From NCBI RefSeq assembly GCF_963678635.1, contig NC_087064.1, positions 57,790,338-57,854,337 on the forward strand: a stretch of 64,000 bases of DNA, given 5' to 3'. Shown piece by piece: positions 11,561-23,600 of this stretch. This stretch comes from Symsagittifera roscoffensis (lineage: Eukaryota > Xenacoelomorpha > Acoela > Convolutidae). Position 1 is the stretch's first letter. Each line of letters starts with the position of its first letter. The translations under genes and the position numbers were made by a program. The notes under the pieces are model-generated. The model had not been told where the DNA came from. It saw only the letters and a list, made by a program, of their open reading frames with translations, and did not search any database.

Positions 11561-12400
11561 ACTCCCTATGGCTATCAAAATATATAACAAAATTCGATGC
11601 CAAAAAGATCTAATACATAGGAAGTTTTCGGTGGCTTTTGGGTCAATTCTTTGAAAAGATGGGGCGGAGGGTTGGGGAGAGGAGGTTGGCGCAGCCTCCA
11701 GGCTATCCTCAACAGAACTACAAATGATTTAAAGACATAGTGGGAGAAAATTTCATGGAGCTGAGTTAAGAATAAGTAAATTACTTTGAGAAACAGAAAA
11801 AGAGGGGACTGCTGTCAACTGCCACCTTTGCTATGGATGAAAAGGATATAACGACTTGATGATGGAAGTGAAACTGTTGTTCAAAACCTCAGAGTATTGG
11901 AGTGGAAGAAAAACATGCTGACCCACCAGGAATACAATTGCCCCTGTCTAGCGCAGTTATAGTCGTACCGAGAGCGGGGAAACTCGGTGCTGGTCTTTCA
12001 CTGTTGAAATTTTCTCCATAAGACTCCCTGGACATAAGACTCCCTGGCTAGGACATCGAAGCATATAAACACGCTAGATTTCATAGGTGGCCTGGATGTG
12101 TTGTAGAACAGCTGCAAAGTGCTGAACATGCCATCAAGGGAAAGAGTTTTGGCGAGGCAAAAAATAATTGTGTTGTTTCGTGCCAACATAAACATGTAAT
12201 TATTCGACTGTGGGAAGCAACGTATGTCAAAATGGTTAGAGTATACAAGCCGTTCCAGTTTGTAAAAAGGACTGGGTGCTCTTAATCAAGTTTCTTTGAG
12301 TCACCGAAACAGAACCGCGACGGCCTTGAAGCGGGCACTCGATTGCTTTGTGCAATTGTGCAGAAGAAATACAGGGTGACCTGGAGCAAAATAAGAGCCC
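11560..12400. other. Unassigned region of higher complexity
   Basis: Base composition is less AT-biased than the surroundings (11640-12400), as expected of a decayed coding sequence, but no frame on either strand gives a recognisable protein. A 65-codon minus-strand frame at 11998-12195 has no family likeness. It may be a relic of an older transposon. Nothing further can be supported. Confidence 0.3.
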
Positions 12401-14515
12401 GTGATCGAGAAAAACAGTATTGAATTTTTTGACGTTTCGTCTAACTTTGAGTGAGCAAGCAGGCTCACAATAATTTATTTTAAAAGCCTTAAAGCTTACA
12501 ATTGCTCACTTTTAGCGATAAAAACTTAGTTTTATTCGAAAGAAGTTAGTTTTTTAAACATTTTAGCGCGTTTTTGAAAAAAAACTGTCAAAACTCAAAA
12601 AACTGCAAAAATAGTTAAAAAGAAAACATTTAAAATGTTTTTTTTTCTAGTCATTGATCTATAAATTTCAATTCATTTGTTTATTAGAAAAAACATGGCA
12701 TGCTTCTGATTTTTGTAAAACGTTTTTGCGAGTTTTAGCAAACGGTTTCATATTTGTCAAATCTCGAACTTAGCATAGTTTTGCGGATAACACGGATTTG
12801 GAAAAAAATTTCAGATACAGACAACAAGTTGATGATTAAATCATCCCTTCAAATAGTAATGACTAAGCTGAATTAGTTACAAAAAAAACTATATTTTTGT
12901 CATTGTTCTGTCAACAGAATTAAGGAAAGTTTTTCTTGTCAATGTTCAGTGAACATTTTTTTCAACATTTGGCTGTCGCCAAATTTCAGCCAGTTGGAAG
13001 AAAGCTCGTTAAAACGTAGTTTTGGAAGCTTTGTTTGGCAATTCTCTTTAAAAAAAATTTTACATAAATAAATGAAAATTTTAGTGCAAAAAAATTGAAA
13101 AAAAATTAACTCTTTGAAAACTTTTTGTCTACTTATTGTTTGAGAAAACTGTAGATGCTCATGCCTAATTCAAAAACTTTATACGTGTTTGTATAGCTCT
13201 ATCAACGTACGACGTACAAGAAAAAACATTAATTAAAAAAAACTATCCTTGAGATTTTGGTCGGATCATATGGTGCTACTTCCTTGCACAGCAACCATCT
13301 AACCTTAATTTTCAGGCTTATCACAGAAAATCACCGGAACCGTTCGAATAAAAAACTATATTAAAAAACTTTAGTCGTGATTCAAAAAAATTCACAAAAT
13401 TTTTCAAAAAAGTTTTCTGTGTCGGTTTTTCTCGACACACAACTTTTGATTCAGAGAATTTCTGCAAAAAATGTTCAAAAAAAAAACAATTTTCCGGTCA
13501 TTTTTATACAAAAACTAATTTCCAATTGGCTAGACTGACTATGATTGTCAATTATGTCTAACTTCTATTCGTTTTAGACTATGGTTGGAACATTTTGTGA
13601 TATTTGCACAGTAAACTGCTATCCGTTTAAGATTTTGCAGTTCGTGTTTTCTCTTTGTTTTCGTTCAATCAGCATCGTTTGCCATATTTTGTTTTCTACA
13701 TGCTAATGAACAGCAACTTACACAAATGAAAGTTTTTTGTTTGCAAAAATAACATTTGAAATACTGATTCACTTGAATTAAAACAAATATTGCAATTGAC
13801 ATAGCGCAACAGCAAATGATATGAGAAAACGCCTAGCAAAACATCAAAAACTTAGAGTTTTCAAAAATTGGAAACTAGCAAAATAACATTTGAGCTATTC
13901 TATTGTTTTTCTTCCCAATATCCTATTTTCTGTTTCAAGTTGTGAACCCATGTTGTTCAGAATAATGTTGCGCGTGGCTGCATAAGGCAATCAAAGTTTT
14001 TTTTTCCACCAATGCCTCTTAAAATCAAAAACTACCTGAAAAATTTCTGTTTTTGTATTAATATGACTTACGGCGCGGAAGTCAAATGCATAACTAAGAA
14101 ACTACAAATGAGAACAAACTTTCGCGAGTCCCCGAATATAAGAAAAAGAATCATTCGAAAACAGAATTACAGAGGCGATAAGCGGAGCTTTACAACATTT
14201 GCGACTCAGCGCTACAATAGCGCTTTAAGATCTCATCTAGTAGAAAATTCGCCTTCAAAACTTTCATAAAATTTGACTCTGATTTATTAAAATCAATTGT
14301 ATTAGGATTTTTTATCTCCACAAACGAAGAAAAGTTAAGATTTTACAGCTGGAATGAAGTTTAAATAAGCTATCGTAAGCCTGCATACTCAGCTTACAAG
14401 CTCGCAAATAAACTAACAAACTAAAATTTGAATTCGGTTTTTCTCGACACAGAATTTTGTTCACAAATTTTTGAGTTTGTTTGAATCACGACTGTATTTT
14501 TTTCATATATCTTAT
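12400..14515 (+). mobile_element. TIR-type repeat element, full-length-looking copy
   Basis: The left end (gatcgagaaaaacag, then gcaagcaggctcacaata near 12460) matches the reverse complement of the right end (taagcctgcatactcagc near 14370, then tttttctcgacacag near 14435). The same sequence appears at 16546-17549 (direct, right part only) and at 58825-60262 (inverted). The only conserved open frame is 14012-14269, an 85-codon basic peptide beginning MPLKIKNYLK that recurs in all three copies. No transposase signature (DDE, RNase H fold or helix-turn-helix) could be seen, so the element looks nonautonomous. Confidence 0.55.
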
Positions 14516-14740
14516 TCGACCGATTCCGATATTTTATTGTGATTAAGCGTGGAACACAAGGATAGCCGGTTGTTGTGCAATTAAGTAGCACAGAAAATTC
14601 CCAGCAATTTCTCAGTGGTATTTTGTCTCTGATTCTTGGGCAACTTTCACTGATATTTTTAACAAAATTTTTTCGTGGACCCATATCAGATTATCAGAGA
14701 ACTTTGAAATCATCAAATTTTGGTTTCAAATTTTAACTAT

Positions 14741-16545
14741 TGTAGCCGTTCAAATTGTTAAACTCGGAGCGCTCTTCTTCTAATATTGCTGAATATAATT
14801 TTTGTCGTTCGCTATATTGGTCACACGTCTTCTGATAAGCGAAAATCGTCTGTCTGATTTTCGAAATTTTTCAATTGTCGCAAAAAAATGTTATGTGTCA
14901 TGCACGCATAATTCAAAAATTTAAAAAATAATTCCATCAATTCGAATTGACCCCCCCTGATTTCGTTAAAATGAATGATTAACACTGTCAATCATTCAAA
15001 ATAGTCATACTTCCCGCCAAACTGCTTCAAATAAAAGTTCGTCGAAGACATGCGTTTTTGGTCATTCTGGTCAAATATCACAGGTGTTTGTTGTTTTTGT
15101 TTTTGTTGTTGATGTTGTTGCTGTTGTTGTTGTTGTTGTTGTATTGACTTCCCAGTAAACTGGAGGACATTTTCGTCCCGTTTTCATGAATTTGAAAATT
15201 GTCCATATAGTGCGACAACTAGCACAATTTGACGTATCTCCACAAGGGGCTAAAGTTCGTTTTTGAGACCTTAGAGATTATATAAACCACTTTTACGTCA
15301 TTTCGGTTTGCGGTTCTCGTTGTCCAAAAAATAATTCATGTCTGGTTTTCTCAATTTGTGTTTTCTTCAGGGTAAATTTTCTGATATCCTGTTGGTGGTA
15401 CAATCCTTGAACAAAATTTTGATCTCCGCATAGTTTTGACAACAGTAGTGAGTCATTCAATTGCATGTAGAAAGGGAGCGATAGGATATTCAGCAGGCGC
15501 AGCTCGTCCGTGTAGTCTCGTTGGAAAAAGAAATTCCCTAAGATCCATTTGATAATCTTCTTTTGGAACGGTTCGAGTTTTTTTTAAATCTTGTCTTGAG
15601 GTGGCTAAGCAGTGTGTTCCGTAGAGTAGTACTGGCAATAGAATAGACTTGTACGGTCCTAGTTTTACGAACGTGTTTGTGATGTAGGCTACGTTTCTGC
15701 GTAGGCAGTAATGAAATCTGTTCGCTTTTTTCGAGCGTTCTTTTTTGTGAGTACTCCAATTCAGGTTTTGACTGCCATGATCTCCTAGGTCTTTTATACC
15801 TACTTTTTTTTTTTGCTCAGGTTTGATTTCATTTGGAATCAGATTGTTCAAATTTCCTCGAAATTTAATTTATGCGCATTTATCTTTTGCTAATTGCTTA
15901 TCGTTTCCTTGAACCTAATATTCAGTTTCCTTTGTGACGCTTTAATGATTGCCACGTTTTTCAGATCGTCTAGGAAGAAGAAAGAGTCAATGAATCTGAG
16001 TACATCGGACAGATCACTTAAGATGATGCAGATCAACAGGGGCCCAAAAATGACCCCTGGAGACTCCAAAAGTTATTTCTCGTTCAACAGACGCAGTGAA
16101 TCCGATACGATCAAATTGTTTAAGTTTGCGCAATTAAATGTATAGAAGTTCCGGAAAACAACCTTTTACACCAACACAGTTGAATTTTTCTAGTAAGAGG
16201 TTGTGTGGTACTCGTCGAAAGTTTTTGAGAAACCAGCATAGAAAGCAAATCTTGGTCGAGTGTTGAGTAAATATTAATCAGAAATTATAGCATATTACTC
16301 ATAAGGGATGTTTATCGCACAAACCCATGTTCATTTTTTGTGGGATACATCAGGAAGTGTTTGTACCAAGGATTATAAACACATTTCTCAAAGATTTTAC
16401 CATCAATGCAAAGTAGTGAAATCGGGCGATTCTCCACATTTCTTGGATCACCCTTCTTGAATACTGGTGCTACCGCTGAACATTTTCAAGAGGCTGGGAG
16501 CTTGCGCAGGTGCTTCACATGTTTAATGAGCTTGTTCAAAATAAA
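14741..16545 (-). pseudogene. Decayed LINE (non-LTR retrotransposon), reverse transcriptase relic
   Basis: On the minus strand the translation keeps scattered reverse-transcriptase blocks with stops and frameshifts. A NRPISLL-like motif and KIFEKCVYN lie near 16340-16430. PGVIFGPLLICI followed by FLDDLKN (the catalytic motif region, here LDD) lies at about 15950-16060. The thumb-like block IKDLG...NLNWSTH, then a YKSILLPVLLYG run, is at 15453-15851. The 3' end is at about 14741 (ctattgtagcc on the plus strand), with a (TTG)n tract in the 3' region. The 5' part is cut off at 16545 by a TIR-element copy. It is a dead copy of a CR1/L2/Rex-like LINE with an APE endonuclease; clade assignment is tentative. 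Confidence 0.7.
15086..15142. repeat. (TTG)n microsatellite in the LINE 3' region
   Basis: Imperfect GTT/TTG trinucleotide run, shared in position with the second LINE copy at 18728-18788. It therefore belongs to the LINE and is not an independent locus. Confidence 0.8.
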
Positions 16546-17549
16546 ATTTGAAATACTTATTCACTTGAATTAAAAACAAATATTGCAATTGACATAGCGC
16601 AACAGCAATTGATATGAGAAAACGCATAGCAAAATATCAAAAAATTAGAGTTTTCAGAAATTGGAAACTAGCAAAATAACATTTGAGCTGTTCTATTGTT
16701 TTCTTCCCGATATCCAATTTTCTGTTACAAGTGTTTCTTCACGTTGTCCAATACTCAGAAACCATGTTAATCAGAACAATATTGGCGCGTGGCTGCATTA
16801 GGCAATCACATTTTTTTCAACTAATGCCTCTTAAAACCAAAAATTACCTAAAAATTGTCTGGTTTTGTATTAATATGACTTACGGCGCGGAAGTCAAATG
16901 CTTAACTATGAAACTACAAATGAGAACAAACTTTCGCGAGTCCCCGAATATAAGAAAAAGAATCATTCGAAAACAGAATTACAGAGGCGATAAGCGGAGC
17001 TTTACAACATTTGCGACTCAGCGCTACAATAGCCCTGTAAGATCTCATCTAATAAAAAATTCGCCTTTAAGATCTTAATAAAATTTGCCTCTGATTTATT
17101 AAAATCAGTTGGGTTAGGATTTTTTATCTCCACAAACGAAGTAAAGTTAAGATTTTACAGCTCGAACGAAATTTAGATAAACTATCATAAGCCTGCATAC
17201 TCCGCTTACAAGCTCGCAAATAGACTAAAAGTCTAACATTTGAATTCGGTTTTTCTCGACACAGAATTTTGTTCACAAATGTTTGAGTTTGTTTGAATCA
17301 CGACTGTATTTTTTTCATATATCTTATTCGACCGATTCCGATATTTTATTGTGATTAAGCGTGGAACACAAGGATAGCCGGTTGTTGTGCAATTAAGTAG
17401 CACAGAAAATTCCCAGCAATTTCTCAGTGGTATTTTGTCTCTGATTCTTGGGCAACTTTCACTGATAATTTAAACAAAATTTTTCCGTGGACCCATATCA
17501 GATTATCAGAGAACTTTGAAATCATCAAATTTTGGTTTCAAATTTTAAC
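16546..17549 (+). mobile_element. Partial second copy of the 12.4 kb TIR element
   Basis: Nearly identical to 13746-14738: same order from ttcacttgaattaaaa through the conserved basic peptide frame (within 16683-17078) to the tcagagaactttgaaatcatc end. It begins exactly where the LINE sequence ttaatgagcttgttcaaaataa stops at about 16545, so it interrupts or truncates the LINE. The left 1.3 kb of the element is missing. Confidence 0.65.
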
Positions 17550-17775
17550 AAATGATTCCAAGCTAGCAATATTGGTTTACACCAACTGCACTGTGTTTTG
17601 CATTGATGTGAAATCTTTCTTCAAAAGCGGAAAAAACATTTCGTTCATGCAATCAGAAGCTTTCTAAGCAAAATAAATGAATTGTCTAGTGTTACTATTT
17701 CACTAAATTCTGCTGTTTCTAAAATTCGTGCGTTCTTAACACCTTAATAAATATATTGAAAATACTGAAAACTTC

Positions 17776-18195
17776 ATACCAGGAAAAACATCCTTTGTAA
17801 CAACATTCGCCTGGAAGTACATACCGACTGAAAGTAAAGTATGGTTCTAAAACGACTGGCTAGCGTCTAAACACAGCTTAACATGCTTTCAACCGTCTCT
17901 AATAAGACAGTTCAATGTGTGGTTCCCTAGCATTGGTTCGAAAAAGTCGTTACAACTTAAAAGCTATCGGCCACACCGCGCAAATAAGCTTAGTTACATG
18001 CAAAAATAGTGAGCTCATGGCTGGGTCTCAGTAAGCCCAGACCACGATGTCATTCCTAAAAACAGTGCTACTACCTTTTTATCACGTTACTAGAATTTTT
18101 GCTCAGAATATAAGAATCATCATATTATTCTGAGATGGATCAACCATTTCTGTTAGCTCCTAGCTTCTCATTATCTGATAATAAACTTAATCTGA
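17776..18195 (-). mobile_element. LTR remnant of the giant Ty3/Gypsy family (solo or broken LTR)
   Basis: Shares its core with the LTR regions at 35160-35577 and 57460-57890. On the minus strand it reads atgagaagctaggag, ggttgatccatct, then a highly conserved stretch containing gtggtctggg and actgagacccag followed by atgagctcac. Orientation is minus, opposite to element A next door, so it is not A's missing 5' LTR. Ends and target-site duplication were not resolved. The interval 17550-17775 before it holds nothing recognisable. Confidence 0.6.
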
Positions 18196-18376
18196 ATTTG
18201 AATTCAACTCATGCCATTCCGGGAATCTAAAACTCGTTAAAATCAATGTTTACAGTTCTTCTCCGAGTTTCTTCCGGATGCTTGAATCCATACAAAGAGC
18301 TGCTATCTTTACGACCAGGAAGGTGAGCAAAATCCTTTCGATAGAATTCCTGATTCTCGGGAATTGCTCAGTAACT

Positions 18377-20600
18377 ATTGTAGCCGCTCAAATTGTTAAA
18401 CTCGGAGCGCTCTTCTTCTAATATTGCTCAATCTAATTTTTGTTGTTCGCTATATTGGTCACATGTCTTCTTCTGATATGCGAAAATCGTCTGTCTGATT
18501 TTCGAACTTTTTCAATTGTCGCAAAAAAATGTTATGTGTCATGCACGCATAATTCAAAAATTTAAAAAATAATTCCATCAATTCGAATTGATCCCCCCCC
18601 TGATTTCGTTAAAATGAATGATTAACACTGTCAATCATTCAAAACAGTCAAATTACCCGCCAAACTGCTTAAAATAAAAGTTCGTCGAAGACATGCGTTT
18701 TTGGTCATTCTGGTCAATTATCACAGGTGTTTGTTGTTTTTGTTATTGTTGTTGATGTTGTTGCTGTTGTTGTTATTGTTGTTGTTGTATTGACTTCCCA
18801 GTAAACTGGAGGACATTTTTGTCCCGTCTTCTTGCATTTGAAGATTGTCCATATAGTGCGACAACTAGCACACTTTGACGTATCTCCACAAGGGGCTGAA
18901 GTTCGTTTTTCGTTGAGGCCTTAGAATTTATATAAACCACTTTTACGTCATTTCGGTTTGCGGTTCTCGTTGTCCAAAAAATGAATTTATGTCTGGTTTT
19001 TTCAATTTGTGTTTTCTTCAGTGTAAATATTTCTGATATCTTGTTGGTGTTACGATCATTGAACCTAATTTTGATCTCCGCATAGTTTTGACAACAGTAG
19101 TGAGTCATTTAATTGCATGTAGAAAGGGAGCGAAAAGATATTCAGCAGGCGCAGCTCGTCCGTGTAGTCTCGATTTTTAATGAGCTTGTTCAAAATAATG
19201 CACAATTGACTTCTGGTTTGATAGATGAACGCAGGCGGCAAGCCATTTGGTCCTCGCGTTCTGGTCGTATCGGTATAATCAAGGAGACTTTTTTTTGCAT
19301 TATTAGAGATAGAGAAATTACTTAGAGTCGGTGAGTTAACGTGAAGTGTATTCGCCAAATCATTTATGTGAAAGCGTTCTTTGCGTGAAAAAACAAATCT
19401 GAAGAATTCGTTGAATGAGCTTGCCTCATCTAGGAGAGTTGAAGCTGTGTTTCCAGATGCGAAAAGTTGCTGGAATAATAGCTGATTGGTTGTTATGTTT
19501 TAAATGCTTAAATCTGCTGTTCGTGTTTCTTGATCCAAAGACTGAATTTTGTAAGCATATCCTGTCTTCCTCGCACAATTCAAATTTTTCAGCCTGTAGA
19601 TTTAGTACTTTCGTTCTCTTGTAGTTTGTGGGTCGTCTTTCAAGTAGTCTTCGTTGATTCTATAATTTTTAAATTCGTTTTCAAGCGATGGATTTTATCC
19701 ATGGACGAAGTGATTGCCTGAATTTTGTTCTCTTTGTTACAAGAGCATCGATTACAGAGAAGAGATACTGCTGAAGTTCATCTCACAACTTGTATTTGTT
19801 TGTGTAGCAGTATTGTTTGAAACTGATTTCGTCCATGCTTTTCGAGATATCGTTGTAGTCACCAGAGGTATAGCTGTAGATTTTTCTTTGTTGGAGAGAC
19901 TTCAAGTTATTTCAATTCGATGGTAGATCTTACGAATGAGTGGTCCAAACAGTCATAAATCTTGTCAAAGTCATCATCACGAGTAGATAAGACAGGGCAA
20001 TTTCGGTGGATAAGAACATCTCAAATGTTCATGCCACGCGTTGGAAATTCTACGTTTTGCTGAAACTTTCTATCATCAAAAAGGTATATTATTTCTTGTT
20101 CATTAGTATCCGGACTCCAGAAGATGTCCCATTTTGCGGAGGGAAAGTTGATGTCACCACATATTATTGCTTGACTTCCTTTTGGGTTTTTCGTTGAAAA
20201 TTTTCCAAAGTCCTCGGTTTTGTATCGATAGCGGCTTTGAGATGGTGGATTGTAGAAAGAATATAAGTATAGTTCTTCGTTTGCTAGATTAATCTTGCAA
20301 ACCAGGCAGCTATCTATGTTAATTTTGAGCGTGTCATAGTTTACTCAGTTTTTAACGGCAGTAATAACACATCACCATGGGTATTGTGAAATGTTTCTTG
20401 TTTTCTGTCAGATCGTGTATAAAGTTCTGAGTTAAGAACATCGTTGCTAAACTATGTTTCACAGATACATAATAACTCGTAAGAATTAGTTTGCTTAGCG
20501 TTAGCGAGTTTAAAGTGTCTTTGGTAGTCTATAAGACTTTGTGCATTTAGCTGTGGTATCTGTAGACTATATAGTCAAGCATTTGGGGCAGGCTCATCAG
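18377..20600 (-). pseudogene. Second decayed LINE with APE endonuclease and partial RT
   Basis: Minus strand, reading from 20600 down. An endonuclease start resembles ...LLCICET..SNDVLNSELY (near 20430-20500). The GDINFPSAKWDIFW and FPTRGMN motifs typical of APE-type LINE endonucleases lie near 20030-20170, with in-frame stops. Further down is an RT N-terminal block with TRTRGPNGLPPAFIY (19065-19358). At about 19180 the sequence jumps directly to the 3' segment, which matches 14741-15520 in copy 1, so the RT core is deleted. The 3' end is at 18377 (attgtagccgctc). The two LINE copies are the same family and complement each other's missing parts. Confidence 0.7.
18728..18788. repeat. (TTG)n microsatellite in the second LINE copy
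   Basis: Imperfect TTG/GTT run at the same position within the LINE 3' region as the one at 15086-15142. Confidence 0.8.
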
Positions 20601-20688
20601 AGATTGCTACCTTGACCCTGTCAATGTATAATTCAAAATTCCGTGTTTTTAATTTCTCACCTGGAACCCCTTCATCTATGAAAAATTT

Positions 20689-23600
20689 TTGACGTTAAAT
20701 CAGTTGAATTTCTCAAATTTTTGTTCAATCTCCTTCATGAACAAGGAAACGTACGACAGTCTTCCACTCACAAGATGGCTGGACAAATCAGGCAAACCGA
20801 TTGAAGATCATCCCGAATTACCGAAAGAGCCTCTTGAAAAAACCATCCTGAAGAAGAACAGAAGGATCCCGATAGAGGTAATACTCAAGTCGAAGATCGT
20901 GAGGGAAACACTCAAAGCAAAAGGCTATGATCTTAACCAGGTAGAAGCGGGAGCTGCACCGATAGATGATGACTTGATGGGGTTGCTCGAGAAACTAGCA
21001 GATGATAAGCCCGTGATCCAAGAGAAGGGTCAGGAAGGACCGGAACTAAACATACTTCGGAGAGAAGGAACAGCGAACAAGACTGACATTTCAAAAGGAA
21101 TCGTCACTGATGGCAAAGATGTCGTGCGGTCACTAGTTGACAAAATCCCCGAAAATATTCTGGAGCAGACAAAAGTCAGGAAAAAGAAGGTGACATTCAA
21201 AGAAGGAACTGAACACCTGGGACCAGATCAAGAGTCCGGGGAGTGGTCCAGGTTCACAGAAAAAGAGGAACCCGGAGAAGGAAAATTGTCCGGGGAGCGT
21301 GAAGAATGGGATGAAGACTCGGATGAGAGCAGCGAAGGCCAAGACAGTCTGTGCATGATACTGGCAGAAGAGAAGACAAGGCACCACGACAGAGAGTTAC
21401 AAACTGACCCATCTTCAGGAACGTACAATCTGGATACACAAGAGATAAGAGGTGGTGAAGAACTTGAGAGAATAGCGGTTTCAAGAAAGCCATTCAGGGA
21501 ACTATCATGCAACTCAAACGTCAGAACGAATCTGGTACCAGAAGACGACATGAAAATAGTGAAAAGGATGATATGCGTGAAAGTGAGTGACGACATCCAC
21601 AGCCCTGGTGAGATGAATGGACAGATCATGGCGCTAAAGGAGCATGTCAAGGCGAGATATAGGCTGTCAGACCTAATAAGAGCCCAAAAGAATGACAAAA
21701 TGACAAGTAACCTCTCCAAATGGATCCAGTCGGGGGTCAAGGAGAAGGGGGAACTCGAGGAAGACAGCTACAAGATCTTGAGCCAGTTCTACAAAGAGAA
21801 AAAAGAATTACTCTACCACACAGCTGATGGGGTGGTAGCATGCAAGAGGAAAGATGAGGAGAAGATATTACACAAACACAACCTCATCATACTGCCACAG
21901 TTGTATCAAATGGAGGTGCTTTTCAGATCACACGACCAGATGGGCCACCAGGGGATAGACAAAGTACAACAAAGGATACTTCACAGGTTTGATTGGCCAG
22001 GAATGAGAAAAGCTTGCGAGAGATGGGTGAATGCCTGCCTGGCATGTCTCCAGGTAAAAGACCCAAGGAAGATGAAGTTTCCCCTCAAGTCCGTTGAGAG
22101 CTCAGAGTTCAATGAAGTGGTGCAGATAGACCATCAAAAAATCTGCATGACGGAGTCGGGATATAACCAGATACTGGTTATAATAGATCACTTCACAAAG
22201 TTGGCGGAAGCGGTCCCGTGCCAAACAGCCTCGGCCGAGGAGACATGTGATCATCTGATAACGCATTGGATATCGCGGTATGGTTGTCCAATGACTTTCC
22301 AGTCGGACAACGGCAAAGCTTTTGTAGGGGACTTGACAAAAGAATTGATGAAGAGACCGCACATTGCTCAAGCACACTCGACAACCTATCATCCACAGAC
22401 CAATGGGTTGGTAGAGAGACAGAACAGGACGCTGGTCAACATGTTAAGGGTGTACTGCTCGAGATACATGACGGACTGGGACAAATACCTGCCACAGGTA
22501 GTAGGAGCCTACAACAGTACACAGCACTCAACGACGGGCATCAGTCCTTTCATGATGTTGACGGGCAGGGAGAGGGAAATGCCTCTAACATTCTTCTACC
22601 CGGAATACGAGGGGAAGAGGACGTCGCCTCAGGCATATGTGAAAGAAGCGATCAAAAGACAACAAGAGCTGAACGAGCTATGCAGGAGGAACACGGCGCA
22701 AGCGCAGATGAGACAACGCAAGAAATATGACGAAAAAATATTACAAGCAAAACCATATGAAGTGGGCCAGTACGTGTGGGTCTTCCAAAATGTCATACCG
22801 CCCAAGGGAACAAAGAAACTACTCAAGAAGTGGAGGGGACCATTCATGATAACGGAAGTACATCAACAAGGACGGTTCTACCGCTTGAGTACTGGTCGAG
22901 CAGCACATTACGAAAATCTGAAGCCTCACGTCCCGTCACCGGAAGACTGGTGCCTACCGAAAGACATGGAGGGTCTCGAGTACCTGGTGGTAGAACCAGC
23001 GTGTGAAGTGAATGAAAAGGGCACCAGGGAGAAAAATGATGGTAATGAGAACTTGAGTTTAGACGACAATGAAAAGATAGAAGTGGAGTCTGATGCAGGA
23101 TCATTTGTAGAAGAAGACTGGAACGACCCGGAGCAAGATGAGGTGCCGAAGTGGATGGAGCCGGATCGACCGACACCACCGGAAACCAGGACTGGCAATC
23201 GTAAACGCACCGGCATGAGGTACAACAGGTACGGAGATGACTTCTTGATCGATAAGATACAGCCAGACAAATTGGGCGAGGAACTACTGAGCGCAGGCGA
23301 ACTGGAAGCCGGAGAGGAATGGCAGGTCATTGACGATGGTGGACACTATCCACAGGAAGACCACTCGACGCCGGAATTAGAGACGGATCTCGAGCAGAGC
23401 GAGATAGAGAGGAGGGAGAACACGAACTTGAGAATACTAGAGTGGACACGCGACGTCAAAGACGAAGGCCAAGGAGGACAGAGTATCCAGCAAGTCGACG
23501 TGTCAGCGGAAAAACACAAGAAGTCAGAAGACCCTCTTTTCGGATGGACGGCAACAGACAGGCCACTGGACATTCCTCAGGACAATTCAGACCCGACAAC

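Noticed and set aside
15086-15142. (TTG)n tract as a coding poly-Gln/Leu segment
   Set aside because: It lies in the LINE 3' region in both copies; flanking frames are not conserved.
17776-18195. 5' LTR of element A
   Set aside because: Its orientation is opposite to A, and LINE sequence lies between it and the truncated start of A.
21228-21740. Antisense open frames inside the giant elements (here and at 23577-24143, 30138-30731, 42280-43011 and others)
   Set aside because: They are Ser/Leu-rich shadows of acidic, Glu/Arg-rich sense coding and have no independent domain.
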